NCBI RefSeq assembly: GCF_022965805.1
Contig: NW_027331028.1
Location: 36,001 to 100,000, forward strand
Length of the DNA: 64,000 bases
DNA from: Primulina eburnea
Lineage: Eukaryota; Streptophyta; Magnoliopsida; Lamiales; Gesneriaceae
Direction: 5' to 3'
The notes under the pieces were generated by a model. It saw nothing but the letters and a program-made list of their open reading frames with translations. It was not told the origin of the DNA and ran no database searches. Positions 48,264 through 60,607 of this stretch are shown here, piece after piece; position 1 is the first letter of the stretch, and each line of letters opens with the position of its first letter. The position numbers and the translations under genes are program-made.

Positions 48264-49346
48264 GAAATTTACATTCTTGTCGAAATTCCTTTGATAATTT
48301 GGTTATTTTTGTTGGGATAAATGATTAATCTCCATTAGAATGCCTTAACCGATATTATTAGCATTGCCAGATCTTTTTACATAGCTTCGATAAGGGCATA
48401 GAGCATTGTTCCACAATTTCTACTATATTTCTGACTAATTTCTATTCACTGATTAAGCTCTTCACAGTTTAATGTCTTCGCTGGAAATCTCTATACCAAA
48501 AGGCTTCTTCACCATAGTTATTTGGTCTCTTGTCTTCACCGAAAATTAAATTAAAAAGATATAAAACAAGCCACGGGTCTCAATGGCACCGGTTGTCATG
48601 CCCTGGGCCTAGGTCCAGGGCTTCACAATGAGTTTTTATAACAACAAATTCGTATTCGTTAACGTTTTACGAAAATGATTTAACACAAGTTACTATACAA
48701 ATCTATTGAAACCCTTTATAAACTAATTGAAATTTTCATTTTTAACGCATGTGGGATACGGGTATTAGAATCATCCTTCCCCCAGAATGTGACTTCCTTG
48801 TCACGACCTGACCCCTCGACAGGTTCAAGAGGTGGTTAATATCATGTAGCATTTAGTCCCATGGGTTTAAAAGGCGACTCCGCATATAGCATTTTGCTTA
48901 GAATAACACTTATTTCTTAGTGTTCTTACTGGTGACCACACAGTGGATCCTTGTAAAAATTTCTTCGTATTCATCATCGTTTTACGAAAATAATTAACTC
49001 ATGTTGATATAGAAGTTTATTATAACTCTTTATAAACTATTTGAAACTTTCATTTTTAGTCAATGTGAGACAAAATGTTTCACACTAGTTCAATAAAAGG
49101 ATGAGACCTCGAGATCTAGATCCTTCAATTCATCACTAAAAAATGGTGGGTTGAGTTATGATTTTAGTAACTCATTTGATGGTAGGCCAAAACAAGTCAG
49201 ATCATTTAGGTCGCTGGTTGTGACATACTGATCTGCCATTATTTTTTGTAAAAATAAATCTTTTACTAATCATTAAGAATTAACATTTCTATTAATTATT
49301 AAAAAATTATTCTATGAAATTTGTTAGAGTTTATTATGTACGTATG

Positions 49347-49429
<83 letters not shown>

Positions 49430-49735
49430 CTATGGTTTTTTTTAGTATTTCCCAAAATTAAAGCGGAGTGATCAAAAGAAAAACTTGTGAATCAAATAAT
49501 ATAATAAAGATTAAATCCTATTATTAGAGTGTAAAAAATAAAAAGATATATTTTTAAAAAAGGTTTTAAATTTTGTAATATCACGACTCATATTTAATAA
49601 AAAAAAAATAGATGCATATGTTAAAAATTTTTAATAATACTTTTATTGTATTATTTGATAGGTCAAGTATAAGCTCATTGTTTTAGAAGGTGTATTTATG
49701 GTAGAAATTTGCTGAGAATATTATTATTTTTTAAA
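48264..49735. other. Intergenic repetitive sequence
   Basis: No gene seen. 48594-49225 begins TGTCATGCCCTGGGCC and ends GGTTGTGACA, inverted ends suggestive of a solo LTR, but flanks do not match. Inside it, about 110 bp at 48648-48755 recur diverged at 48966-49070 (CGTATTC...GTTTTACGAAAAT...TTTATAAACTA). Confidence 0.45.
49350..49428. repeat. (TA)n microsatellite
   Basis: About 39 uninterrupted TA units, the longest simple repeat in the window. Confidence 0.97.
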
Positions 49736-50729
49736 TGTTGGATTAAAGGTGGGCTTTTAGGCTTATGGGCTTTCCATGTGAGTGAATGAAAATTTGGAAA
49801 GGTGAGTTTGTCCCATATTGGAACAATGAAGTGGTATAGATAAGTTTATATTGTGTTAAACTTTATGGATGTGTAACTATGATTGGTCAAGAGGCTCTCT
49901 TTCGCGCACATAGGCGCAGGGGGGTGCAAATCATGGGCCCGATTTGCAGTGGAAAAAAAGGCTTGACTTGTGTGCAAGCGTACGGGCACGTCGAATGTCG
50001 GACCGATCAAGGCAAAAATTGCCTAACAGTCTATGCCTTCTTTTGTTAATTTTTTTTTTTCAGTTGAGACCTTTCACATGCCCTTGAGACCTTTCACATG
50101 GCATAACTGTTAGTGCTTCATCTCCCAAACTGTTGGTGCTTCATCTACCATCTTTAAGGCCTGGCCTTTCATATGGATGATATTGACATTATAAATAGGG
50201 GAGGTGCCTAGCCTAGAAAAAGAGACCGAAAATATCCACTTTCTCCTACTGCTACTGTTCTTCTGTTCCGCTTCAGTTCTTCTGTTCTGCTACAGTAGTT
50301 CTGCTCTGCTACATTAGCACTTCTGCTACAGTACTTCTGTTCTGCTACTGGTTCTGCTACAGTACTGCTGCTCGTTCTGCTACAATGCTTCTGCTTGTTC
50401 TGCTTCTGCTCAATTCACTGATAAAGTTCAGGTACTGATTTTGTTCGCTAGCATAGTGCTTTGTGCTGCAACTCTGCTGGTTTGTCCGTTGTATCCTGGG
50501 AAACAAACGTATGCTGAATTCTCGGAGCAATACCGGAGGGGGCGAATATGTTTTAAGGAAACTGTACAAGCTACAGGCCTCGGTTTGATTTAATTAAGCA
50601 TTATATTACAGTTTTGATTCACTATACTGATTTGCTGGTTTTACACATAGCTATCTGTTCTGTTTTCCATATATTTTGAACAACAAACTTAAAACAGGTT
50701 TTACTCATTACGTGGTTTAAAGTTCAGAT

Positions 50730-52115
50730 ATGGCTACTGAATCTAGTGTCCAAAGGGAAACTGGTCATGTTGTGCCTACTGTGCCTGCTCAAGTTGTCCC
50801 ACGTGCTGCTGCGGTTACTGTCCCTGCCAGCCACGGTGAAAAGCCTGAGAAGTTCACTGGTGTGGACTTCAAGAGGTGGCAGGAGAAAATGTTGTTTTAC
50901 TTGACAACACTGAACTTGGCTAGATCTTATTCGAGGATGCTCCTAACCTGAAAGAGGTTGAGGGAGATGTTGAATCCGTTAGTGCACCGGAGGCTTGGAA
51001 TCATTCTGATTTCCTATGTCGAAATTATGTGCTGAATGGATTGGCAGACTCGCTGTACAATGTGTACTGCGAAAAGAAGACAACCAAAGAGCTATGAGAA
51101 TCCCTTGACAGAAAGTACAAAACCAAGGATGCCGGGGCCAAGAAATTTCTTGTAGGCCGCTTTCTGGATTTTAAAATGGTAGATTCTAAGCCGATTATCA
51201 GTCAAGTTCAAGAAATCCAAGTGATTCTTCACGAGATTCACGCCGAGGGGATGACGTTGAGCGAATCTTTCCAAGTGGCTGCAATATTTGAGAAGCTACC
51301 ACCAGCTTGGAAGGATTTCAAAAACTACTTGAAACATAAGCGAAAGGAGATGAACGTTGAAGAGCTCATTGTTTGACTTCGCATCGAGGAAGACAACAAG
51401 AGTTCGGAAAGAAGATTGTTTTCTCCTGTTGCCGCTAAGGCAAATGTTGTCGAGCATGGCCAAAGCTCGAAAAAGAGAAACTTCTCTCCCTCCAACAAGA
51501 AGTTGAACCTCAGACCCAAAGGAGGTGTTTCAAAGAAGAAGTTCTCTGGAAAATGCTATAACTGTGATGGCATGGGTCACAAGGCATCTGAATGTAAGAA
51601 GCCAAAGAGAAACCGAGAGGTGAATATCATGGAGAACATATCTCAAGAGGTTTCGAACATGAATCTCTGTGCTGTAATATCAGAAGTTAATCTGGTGGGT
51701 TCTAACCCAAGGGAGTGGTGGATCGACACTGGTGCCACTCGCCATGTTTGCTCCGACAAGGAGATGTTTGCTACTCTTGAGGAATCTATGAATGGGGAAA
51801 AACTATTCATGAGAAATTCCGCCACTTCCGAGATCAAGGGTCAAGGAAAAGTTGTCCTAAAGATGACATCTGGAAAAGAACTGACTTTGAACAATGTGCT
51901 GTATGTACCAGACATCCGTAAGAACTTGGTGTCCGGGTCTCTTCTTAACAAGCATGGTTTCAGCATTGTCTTCGAGTCAGATAAAGTGGTTTTGTCGAAA
52001 AGTGGAATGTTTGTTGGGAAAGGGTATGTTTGTAATGGTTTATTCAAACTGAATGTAATGGCTATTAAGCCTGTGATGAATAAAGTTAATACCTTTGCTT
52101 ACTTGCTTGAGTCTT
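50730..52115 (+). pseudogene. Copia-1 gag and protease
   Basis: Starts MATESSVQRETGHVV, then EKPEKFTGVDFKRWQEKMLF, a frame slip near 50920, AWNHSDFLCRNYVLNGLADS, a stop near 51095, [20 protein letters not shown], a stop near 51374, and an open stretch from 51377 to the insertion. Zinc knuckle [18 protein letters not shown] (51555); protease [17 protein letters not shown] (51720); the pre-integrase domain is cut at LLES by the chromovirus-like element. Three lesions make it non-functional. Confidence 0.9.
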
Positions 52116-52291
52116 TGTAAGGCCCGAGAAAGTGATTACCGTAATCTGAAATGATTTGAATGTAATTACTGTAATCTGAGATTTATCTGAAAGGATTTAT
52201 TGTTAATCAAGGTAATTATAGACGGATCGGATCGGATCGGACCGAGAAAGATGAGACAAGACGCGAAATATATGTGCGAGGGTGTGCATTC

Positions 52292-52570
52292 GCGCACATG
52301 CGCGACATGTAAGCGCGCACATGCGCATAATGTCCAGAACCTCTCGCGCATATGCGTGGGACAGGGCGCGCATATGCGCGACGTAGGTGAAATGCCGAGG
52401 AAAAACTCCAGAGAGCTCGGCGCATATGCGCGACGTAGATGGCGCACATGCGCGTGAAGGGCAGGAGGTTTGGCGCATATGCGCGGGATTGACAGCGCAT
52501 ATGCGCGAGAAGACAAAATGCCGGGCCGAACCTTTGGCGCATATGCGCGGTGCTGAGCGCGCATATGCGC
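52292..52570 (+). repeat. Array of self-complementary GCGCAYATGCGC motifs in the LTR
   Basis: Ten copies (one ending in T): 52292, 52315, 52346, 52368, 52420, 52442, 52473, 52495, 52537 and 52559. Spacing alternates roughly between about 22 and 31 to 52 bp, so most copies come in pairs. The 3' LTR has nine, two of them altered (58422-58676). Confidence 0.95.
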
Positions 52571-53650
52571 CAGTCATGCAGAATGTAAGGGTGCCACTTT
52601 CTATTACATGCGACGTGTATATATATAAATATACACACACACACACACACACATACATATCAGGAAACGAATTTCAGAAGGAAAGGAAGAAGAAATCGAG
52701 AGAAGGGCTGAGGAAGGTTATAGGAAATCCCTACGCCTTTTGCGAGAAATCCGTCCGTCTGATTTTAAATCCGACTTCAGCACCATGTTCCTATCAACGT
52801 AGGCTATAACTGGACGTAAGTTTTGCTACGTTTTGACATGTTTTGAGATTAGACTATTGTCAGAATTGAATAGGATTCATATATGATGTTCTTGTCATGT
52901 TAGACATCATAGAATCGATGTCAGATTGAGAAACAGATTGATTATGTAATTGTTATGATTTTCGGAGTCGATTTGATTGAGAATTGATATCAGATTTATG
53001 TCATCATTAAGACTATGATTCCTACTGATACTGATTACGAATTCTGGTATTATATATGTGATGTTTGAATTGACGGGGTTATCGAGACTGTATTGTTATA
53101 CCGTCGAAACATCAGTTAATTGATATTGATCAGATTCAGTATTGATTTAGATGACATCTTGATTCGATATTGTTCAGAGTATAATTCGATTTGAATATTA
53201 ATCAGAACAGATATTGAATTGAGTTGTGTATTGATATTATACCTATTCAATTGTCATTATCAGATTGGGAATGGACCGAGATAGAGTCGGGACTTCTTCT
53301 TCTTCCTCTGAGCGAGAAGATAAAGGTATAAATTAATGTTGAGTTGAGATTGCACAACTCGAGTGAGGTTTGACTCGAGTTTCCCTAAATCACATACTTT
53401 ACTTTATTGCATTGATATTTGCATTGAGTTGATTGATATACTTGTTCTCTTGAATTATAGATGACAGGTATTAGACGAGTAATCTTGTGACAGAAGTGCC
53501 TGATAGTGGTGGTATCGCCACAGGCACATTGCACGATGTCTCAAGATAGGATGTTAGTGATGGAGCTACAGTACATGACGGTTAGATCAGGACACCAGAT
53601 GTTTGGTTATATCGAGTAAATAGAATTGGAATTTCTTCTATTACGGAATT

Positions 53651-53758
53651 CGATATAGGAACACCATATTTGGTTATATCGTAATTCGATATAGGAACAC
53701 CATATTTGGTTATATCGTAAATCGATATAGGAACACCATATTTGGTTATATCGAGTGA
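53651..53758 (+). repeat. 36-bp tandem repeat in LTR, three units (four in the 3' LTR)
   Basis: Unit CGATATAGGAACACCATATT plus TGGTTATATCGTAATT. Each unit carries CGATATA and TATATCG as inverted arms. The matching array at 59739-59880 has four units. Confidence 0.95.
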
Positions 53759-54489
53759 TAGGATCAGAGTTCCTTCTATTACGGAATTCGATATAGGAAC
53801 ACCACATTTGGAAACTGGGATCCCTAGGCTAGGATTGAGTCTAGTCTAAAACGTAGAGTCACGAGTTTGAATGACAGTTATATTGACTTGTATTGATGGG
53901 TGTTAATTTATGTTCCTGAAAATGGTTCATGACCCTTTATGTTCCTGATATTGGTACATGTTTAGAATAGAATTTATTCTTGATATTGATTTAGGCTCCT
54001 GATTAGGGTACATGTTTAGAATATGATTTCTTCTTGTTATTGATTCATATCATGATTTTGATATAGGATATGATTTTCTGATATATGCTTTTATATTGTT
54101 TATATAATTGCATGTATACATGATTTATACTGGGATATTTATATCTCACCGGAGTTATCCGGCTGTTGTCTTGTTTGTATGTGTGCATGACAACAGGTGG
54201 GACAGGATCAGGGTCAAGAAGAGAGCGAGGCTGGACTAGATAGCGTGGAGATCCGGGTTTCAGAAGCAACTTAGGATTCAGCACTGACTTGTAGTTGAAC
54301 CTAGTCGGATTATTGTAGATTGTACAATAATTGTATGTTATGTTTAATATGTAATTTGAATTTAATTACATTACGTTTCCGCTTTGCATTTTAAAAGAAA
54401 AAAAAAATTTAGACCTTGTTTATACTAATTGATTAATTAGTCTCAATAACGATTAAGAACTGGATTAGCTTCCGAGTCCCCACAACATG

Positions 54490-54507
54490 TGGTATCAGAG
54501 CATTTGG
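54490..54507 (+). other. Primer-binding site of the chromovirus-like element
   Basis: TGGTATCAGAGCATTTGG, five bases after the LTR end; complementary to initiator tRNA-Met over the first 12 bases. Confidence 0.9.
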
Positions 54508-54977
54508 TTTCAGAGCTCTAGGTCCTTGAACTGTAGGTTCCTTAGCACTGAGATAGAGAAGAGTGAGCGGGGTAGAATGAGTTTTCTTTCCTTGCATGTG
54601 ATTGCTAGCATGTGATTGATTATAATGTGGAATTACATTGTGTTTGCTAGCATGACATTATATTTTATTGCCTGGATTTATATGGCATATGATTGAATAT
54701 AATGTTGAAATTACATTGTATATGCTAAGATTTCAGTATGTTTTTATTGTATATTAAGTTACATGTTACCTGAATATCCGAGCTGATTTGGTAATACGCA
54801 TTATTTGAAACTGGATCAGAACCAATTCTTAATCAGAGGTAAGCTGATCAGGATTGGGATTGAGACAGATTTGTCTCCTGTTACTACTAACATCTGTGAT
54901 TATCAGATATTCCTCCTAGAAGGATTCCAGAAAGGGGTAGTACTTCGTATGATCAGATATATGTATCAGAAACTCAG

Positions 54978-55871
54978 ATGGAAATAAAGTTGAAAGAGTT
55001 CCAGTTACTGCAACCGCCGATCCTGAGTGGTATCGAGACGCCTGAAGGTTGTGAAAACTGGTTTGATGACCTAGAAATACTGTTCGATTTACTTGATTGT
55101 ACAGATGAACAGAGAGTTAAACTGGTATTCCATCAGTTACGAGAGGCTGCCAGGAATTGGTGGATTACAACCAAAGGAATATTAGAACTACGTGGTACTG
55201 TGATCACATGGGAAGTCTTTAAAGCTGAATTTTATCGAAGATTCTTCTCAGGATCGTACCGAGAGGACAAGAAAGTGGAATTTGAGAATTTGAGTCAAGG
55301 TCAACTGAATATTGAAGGGTATGTTGATAAATTCTCTACTCTACTGCGTTTTGCTCCTCATGTAGCTGGAAATGATGAAGATGTAGCGAATCAGTTCGTC
55401 AGAGAACTGAACTCGGAGATAGTTGAATTGATGAATATGCAGCTGCCTTACCATTTTGCTGATGCCTTGAGTAGAGCAAAGAGAGCGGAAGCGAGTCTGA
55501 TTAGACAATTAACAAGGGTGTGTGCGATACAACCCCAAACACAGCAACCCCCTCTCAGAGTTGATCGCGGCAGCACGAGTGGGAAGCATGATTTGCTGAA
55601 GACTCGAACGAAAGTGTTTAAGAAGATAGGGAGCGGATCGAGTGGTTCATCTAGCTCCAGTGGTTCCAGACCGAGTTATACTGGAGTTTATTGCAGGAAT
55701 TGCGGTGGGAGACACCTCACGGAGCAATGCCGGGGAGTAACTGGTAGGTGCAATATCTGTAAACAGCAAGGACATTTTGCTAAAGCTTATCCACAGAGAG
55801 GCACCCGAAGATTTCAGGGAGCAGAATCCTCTGGTGGGAGGGATCGAGGAACAGAACCAGGACATACTTGA
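54978..55871 (+). CDS. Gag protein of the chromovirus-like element
   Basis: 297 codons. Capsid region with ENWFDDLEILFDLL, LREAARNWW, FYRRFFSGSYREDKK, QGQLNIEGYVDKF and FVRELNSEIVELM; a serine-rich linker; then two zinc knuckles, CRNCGGRHLTEQC and CNICKQQGHFAKAY, the second with its last Cys changed to Tyr. The reading continues upstream of the ATG (RRIPERGSTSYDQIYVSETQ) with a frame break near 54920, so the true N-terminus is lost. Confidence 0.9.
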   Translation: MEIKLKEFQLLQPPILSGIETPEGCENWFDDLEILFDLLDCTDEQRVKLVFHQLREAARNWWITTKGILELRGTVITWEVFKAEFYRRFFSGSYREDKKVEFENLSQGQLNIEGYVDKFSTLLRFAPHVAGNDEDVANQFVRELNSEIVELMNMQLPYHFADALSRAKRAEASLIRQLTRVCAIQPQTQQPPLRVDRGSTSGKHDLLKTRTKVFKKIGSGSSGSSSSSGSRPSYTGVYCRNCGGRHLTEQCRGVTGRCNICKQQGHFAKAYPQRGTRRFQGAESSGGRDRGTEPGHT

Positions 55872-58249
55872 TGATACAGTGACAGGTACTGATCTTTTAT
55901 GATTATGTTGCATATGTATTGATGTATACTAATGCATTCTTTACGATTATCTTTGACTGAGTTGCATTGATATACGTGGTACCTGTTGAGTCTGTATTTA
56001 CTGTAGTATTGATTCCTTGCCCTTTTTGGGAAGAGAAATTGATATCAGTGAATTCTGTAATATGTTGTATACTACAGTAAGATGAGAATGAAATTGAATT
56101 AAATTATGTTGTACTTGTATCGTCTCATGATGACTGCATGATGAATATTGATATATCGAACAAGTACAGAGCTATTTTAGATTCTTGCCAGGAGATGGTA
56201 AGATTTGGACCTGAAATGGCCAAGGAATGAATGATATACGGTAAGGGATTTAGATTTTAAATTCCTTGATACCCGTACTAGGTCTGATTCGATGATTATC
56301 GAAAGGAATGGAATTATTCCTTTATGTTCAGTTGATGACTGAAGCTGAGCCTATCAGGGATTGATTTACTAGTAGCAGGAAGTTTGCTATAGTCTTGCAG
56401 ATGAGATTTCTGGTTTGTCCTGTATCAGGGAGAGTGATTTCAGCCTTGATTCGATACCAGGTATGGGTTTCATTTTAGAATTTCTTATAAAATGATACCG
56501 ATTGAACTGAAAGAATTGGAATGTCAGCTGAAAGATTTACTGCCGGAGAATTAGAGTTACACCTGATTATGTGTTTCTCTGTAAAAGACTTCAGTTCTGT
56601 GTATGGATTGATAAAGTCTGTGTTCGGCAGTGTTCTGATGATTTTATGCTCGTTTTATCTATGATCTTTTGATATATTCACAGCGTATGATTGATTGAAT
56701 TGAACAGTTGAAAGTGTATTGAGTGTTCTGGGAACGGAGATTGTTGTATACACAATTGTTCGGATATGAATCTTGATTGTAACAGAGTGTATTCAGAGTC
56801 GGTGATATCTGAAGATAGTATACTGATTGATTGTAGCACTGTGAGACTGTGATCAGTGGCTGAGAACGACATTGAATATGGCAGAATTTTCGAAATGTCA
56901 GAAATTGCGTTCTATGCAGTTCTTAGATCAGTATTGCGTATCGATAATTTGAATCTGATCCGATATTATTATCATTCTGAGTCCGTGTTTGATACCGATT
57001 GTTATGAACCGTTGAGATTATATACAGTTCGGTCGAGTCAGAACTGAGTTTGAAGATTAAAGCAGTTCAGAAGTTTGATCAGACTGTCCAGAATTTGATT
57101 TTGATAGTCAGAACCGAATACCAGGTAGGTATTTTTATTTAATTTATATTATTAACTGATTTGTTTGTGTCAGATGTTCGAATTGGAAATGACAGGTATT
57201 GTCAGATGCACATAATAGTAGATTCAGTACTATTCTGGTAACAGGAAATGTGTGATAATTCGAATAGACAGTTTTGAAGTAAACAGATGAAAATCAGTTA
57301 TGTCAGAATTTATATTGAAATGTCTAAATCGCTGACAGATGAAGACAGACAGATAGAAAATTTTAGATTAGTGATCTTGATATTTGATTTCTAAATAGAA
57401 ATGGGAGTACATTTCTATGGATTGTGTAATGACACTACTGCAATCTGGCCAAGATAGTGATTGTGATTGAACGATTGTTCACATCTGTACAAGTTATATT
57501 ATACAGGAAGAGGCACAGACATGACCAGATGATGAGGAATTATGTCAGAAATGGAGATTAGATTGTATTGAATGCCAAAGTTGATTTTATCAGACTGTGA
57601 TTGTCGTTTGATTTTATACTTTGGCTGAATGTATAATATGATTTTTCATCTATGATTTATAGATTGACGGATAGTCGGAGTGAACTATCCTGATACTGGA
57701 GGATATCCAGGAAATGTAGTGCTGGATTATAGCACTAGTTGACATGATTCATTGTCACTTTTGAACTATTGTATGATAATAGCTATTAAACGAGTGTCGA
57801 AATAGCTTGAGTTGAAGTATTGTACAGTGAAAACTGCTATTTTCCTTCTTATAGAAATGATATTGCAGTGATGCCTAAGATTGGAATTAATAGGAACAGA
57901 AATCTGATAAGAAAAATAGAACTGATTCAGAAGAAATGAGGATAGCTCAGAATACATAGACTATTAAGCCAATGTCGGACGATGACTGTTGGTATTTGAA
58001 ACCGAATATTGAGTATATCTCTGACCGGGATATTGATTGTTATGAGTTAATTGATTGGTATATACGGATGTGGTATAGCCATTGTTCTGAGATTAATTTT
58101 ATCACGAGTGATTTCGTTGATATGAGATTATTGTTGTTGCGGTATGTCTCCTTCTTATATCTGATTTGAGATATGATATGATTATCTGTATTACACGAGT
58201 GAATTGCTTGTGATTTCGAGGACGAAATCATATCTTAGAGGGGGAGAAA
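55872..58249 (+). pseudogene. Collapsed pol of the chromovirus-like element
   Basis: No long frame, but short pol pieces remain in order: FADEISGLSCIRESDFSLDS (about 56395, the linker before RT), IPIELKELECQLKDLL (about 56490, RT start), then YSQ-containing remnants of the RT palm (about 56640-56780) and unidentifiable sequence. The RT middle, RNase H and integrase are missing or unrecognisable. The last 40 bp (GATTTCGAGGACGAAATCAT onward) resemble the usual end of the internal region before the purine tract. Confidence 0.65.
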
Positions 58250-60607
58250 TTTAAGGCCCGAGAAAGTGATTACCGTAATCTGAAATGATTTGAATGTAAT
58301 TATTGTAATCTGAGATTTATCTGAAAGGATTTATTGTTAATCAAGGTAATTATAGACGGATCGGATCGGACCGGGAAAGATGAGACAAGACGCGAAATAT
58401 ATGTGCGAGGGTGTGCATTCGCGCACATGCGCATAATGTCCAGAACCTCTCGCGCATATGCGCGGGACAGGGCGCACATATGCGCGAGGTAGGTGAAATG
58501 CCGAGGAAAAACTCCAGAGAGCTCGGCGCATATGCGCGACGTAGATGGCGCACATGCGCGTGAAGGGCAGGAGGTTTGGCGCATATGCGCGGGATTTACA
58601 GCGCATATGCGCAAGAAGACAAAATGCCGGGCCGAACCTTTGGCGCATATGCGCGGTGCTGAGCGGGCATATGCGCCAGTCATGCAGAATGTAAGGGTGC
58701 CACTTGCCATTACATGCGACATGTATATATATATATACACATACATATCAGGAAACGAATTTCAGAAGGAAAGGAAGAAGAAATCGAGAGAAGGGCTGAT
58801 GAAGGTTATAGGAAATCCCTACGCTTTTTGCGAGAAATCCATCCGTCTGATTTTAAATCCGACTTCAGCACCGTGTTTCTATCAACGTAGGCTATAACTG
58901 GACGTAAGTTTTGCTACGTTTTGACATGTTTTGAGATTAGACTATTTTCAGAATTGAATAGGATTCATATATGATGTTCTTGTCATGTTAGACATCATAG
59001 AATCGAAGTCAGATTGAGAAACAGATTGATTATGTAATTGTTATGATTTTCGGAGTCGATTTGATTGAGAATTGATATCAGATTTATGTCATCATTGAGA
59101 CTATGATTCCTACTGATACTGATTACGAATTCTGGTATTATATATGTGATGTTTGAATTGACGGGGTTATCGAGACTGTATTGTTATACCGTCGAAACAT
59201 CAGTTAATTGATATTGATCAGATTCAGTATTGATTTAGATGGCATCTTGATTCGATATTGATCAGAGTATATTTCGATTTGAATATTAATCAGAACAGAT
59301 ATTGAATTGAGTTGTGTATTGATATTATACCTATTCAATTGTCATTATCAGATTGGGAATGGACCGAGATAGAGTCGGGACTTCTTCTTCTTCCTCTGAG
59401 CGAGAAGATAAAGGTATAAATTAATGTTGAGTTGAGATTGCACAACTCGAGTGAGGTTTGACTCGAGTTTCCCTAAATCACATACTTTACTTTATTGCAT
59501 TGATATTTGCATTGAGTTGATTGATATACTTGTTCTCTTGAATTATAGATGACATGTATTAGACGGGTAATCTTGTGACAGAAGTGCCTGATAGTGGTGA
59601 TATCGCTACGGGCACATTGCACGATGTCTCAAGATAGGATGTTAGCGATGGAGCTACAGTCCATGACGGTTAGATCAGGACACCGGATGTTTGGTTATAT
59701 CGAGTAAATAGAATTGGAATTTCTTCTATTACGGAATTCGATATAGGAACACCATATTTGGTTATATCGTAATTCGATATAGGAATACCATATTTGGTTA
59801 TATCGTAATTCGATATAGGAACACCATAAGTGGTTATATCGTAAACCAATATAGGAACACCATATTTGGTTATATCGAATGATAGGATCAGAGTTCCTTC
59901 TATTACGGAATTCGATATAGGAACACCACATTTGGAAACTGGGATACCTAGGCTAGGATTGAGTCTAGTCTAAAACGTAGAGTCACGAGTTTGAGTGACA
60001 GTTATATTGATTTGTATTGATGGGTGTTAATTTATGTTCCTGAAAATGGTTCATGACCCTTTATGTTCCTGATATTGGTACATGTTTAGAATAGAATTTA
60101 TTCTTGATATTGATTTAGGCTCTTGATTAGGGTACATGTTTAGAATATGATTTATTCTTGTTATTGATTCATATCATGATTTTGATATAGGATATGATTT
60201 TCTGATATATGCTTTTATATTGTTTATATAATTGCATGTATGCATGATTTATACTGGGATATTTATATCTCACCGGAGTTATCTGGCTGTTGTTTTGTTT
60301 GTATGTGTGCATGACAACAGGTGGGACAGGATCAGGGTCAAGAAGAGAGCGAGGCTGGACTAGATAGCGTGGAGATCCGGGTTTCAGAAGCAACTTAGGA
60401 TTCAGCACTGACTTGTAGTTGAACCTAGTCGGATTATTGTAGATTGTACAATAATTGTATGTTATGTTTAATATGTAATTTGAATTTAATTACATCACGT
60501 TTCCGCTTTGCATTTTAAAAGAAAAAAAAATTTAGACCCTGTTTATATTAATTGATTAATTAGTCCCAATAACGATTAAGAACTCGATTAGCTTCCGGGT
60601 CCCCACA
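58250..60607 (+). repeat. 3' LTR of the chromovirus-like element (2358 bp)
   Basis: Begins TTTAAGGCCCGAGAAAG (the second base is T where the 5' LTR has G) and ends GGGTCCCCACA. Confidence 0.95.

Larger units (their letters stand above)
52116..54484 (+). repeat. 5' LTR of the chromovirus-like element (2369 bp)
   Basis: TGTAAGGCCCGAGAAAGTGA to GAGTCCCCACA. Nearly collinear with 58250-60607; differences are scattered substitutions plus changes in two repeat arrays. Confidence 0.95.
52116..60607 (+). mobile_element. Chromovirus-like Ty3/gypsy element (Tekay/Del type), gag kept, pol collapsed, 8.5 kb, inside copia-1
   Basis: LTRs of 2369 and 2358 bp, iMet-type primer site, gag with two zinc knuckles, 2.4 kb of broken pol, and a purine tract AGAGGGGGAGAAAT before the 3' LTR. 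Flanks GTCTT and TTCTT are a target duplication with one mismatch; copia-1 reads LLESS then LWHGRLGHV across the excision point. Long LTRs and the iMet primer are typical of Tekay/Del chromoviruses; no chromodomain remains to prove it. With gag but no working pol it would need help in trans. Confidence 0.9.

Noticed and set aside
52292..52570. CRISPR-like regularly spaced repeats
   Set aside because: Plant LTR, 12-bp palindromes with variable spacers that are themselves part of the repeat family; no cas genes.
52203..52658. Overlapping ORFs of 130-150 codons on both strands with repeated RICA/AHMR peptides
   Set aside because: They are translations of the GCGCATATGCGC array, open in several frames at once, and recur in the 3' LTR.
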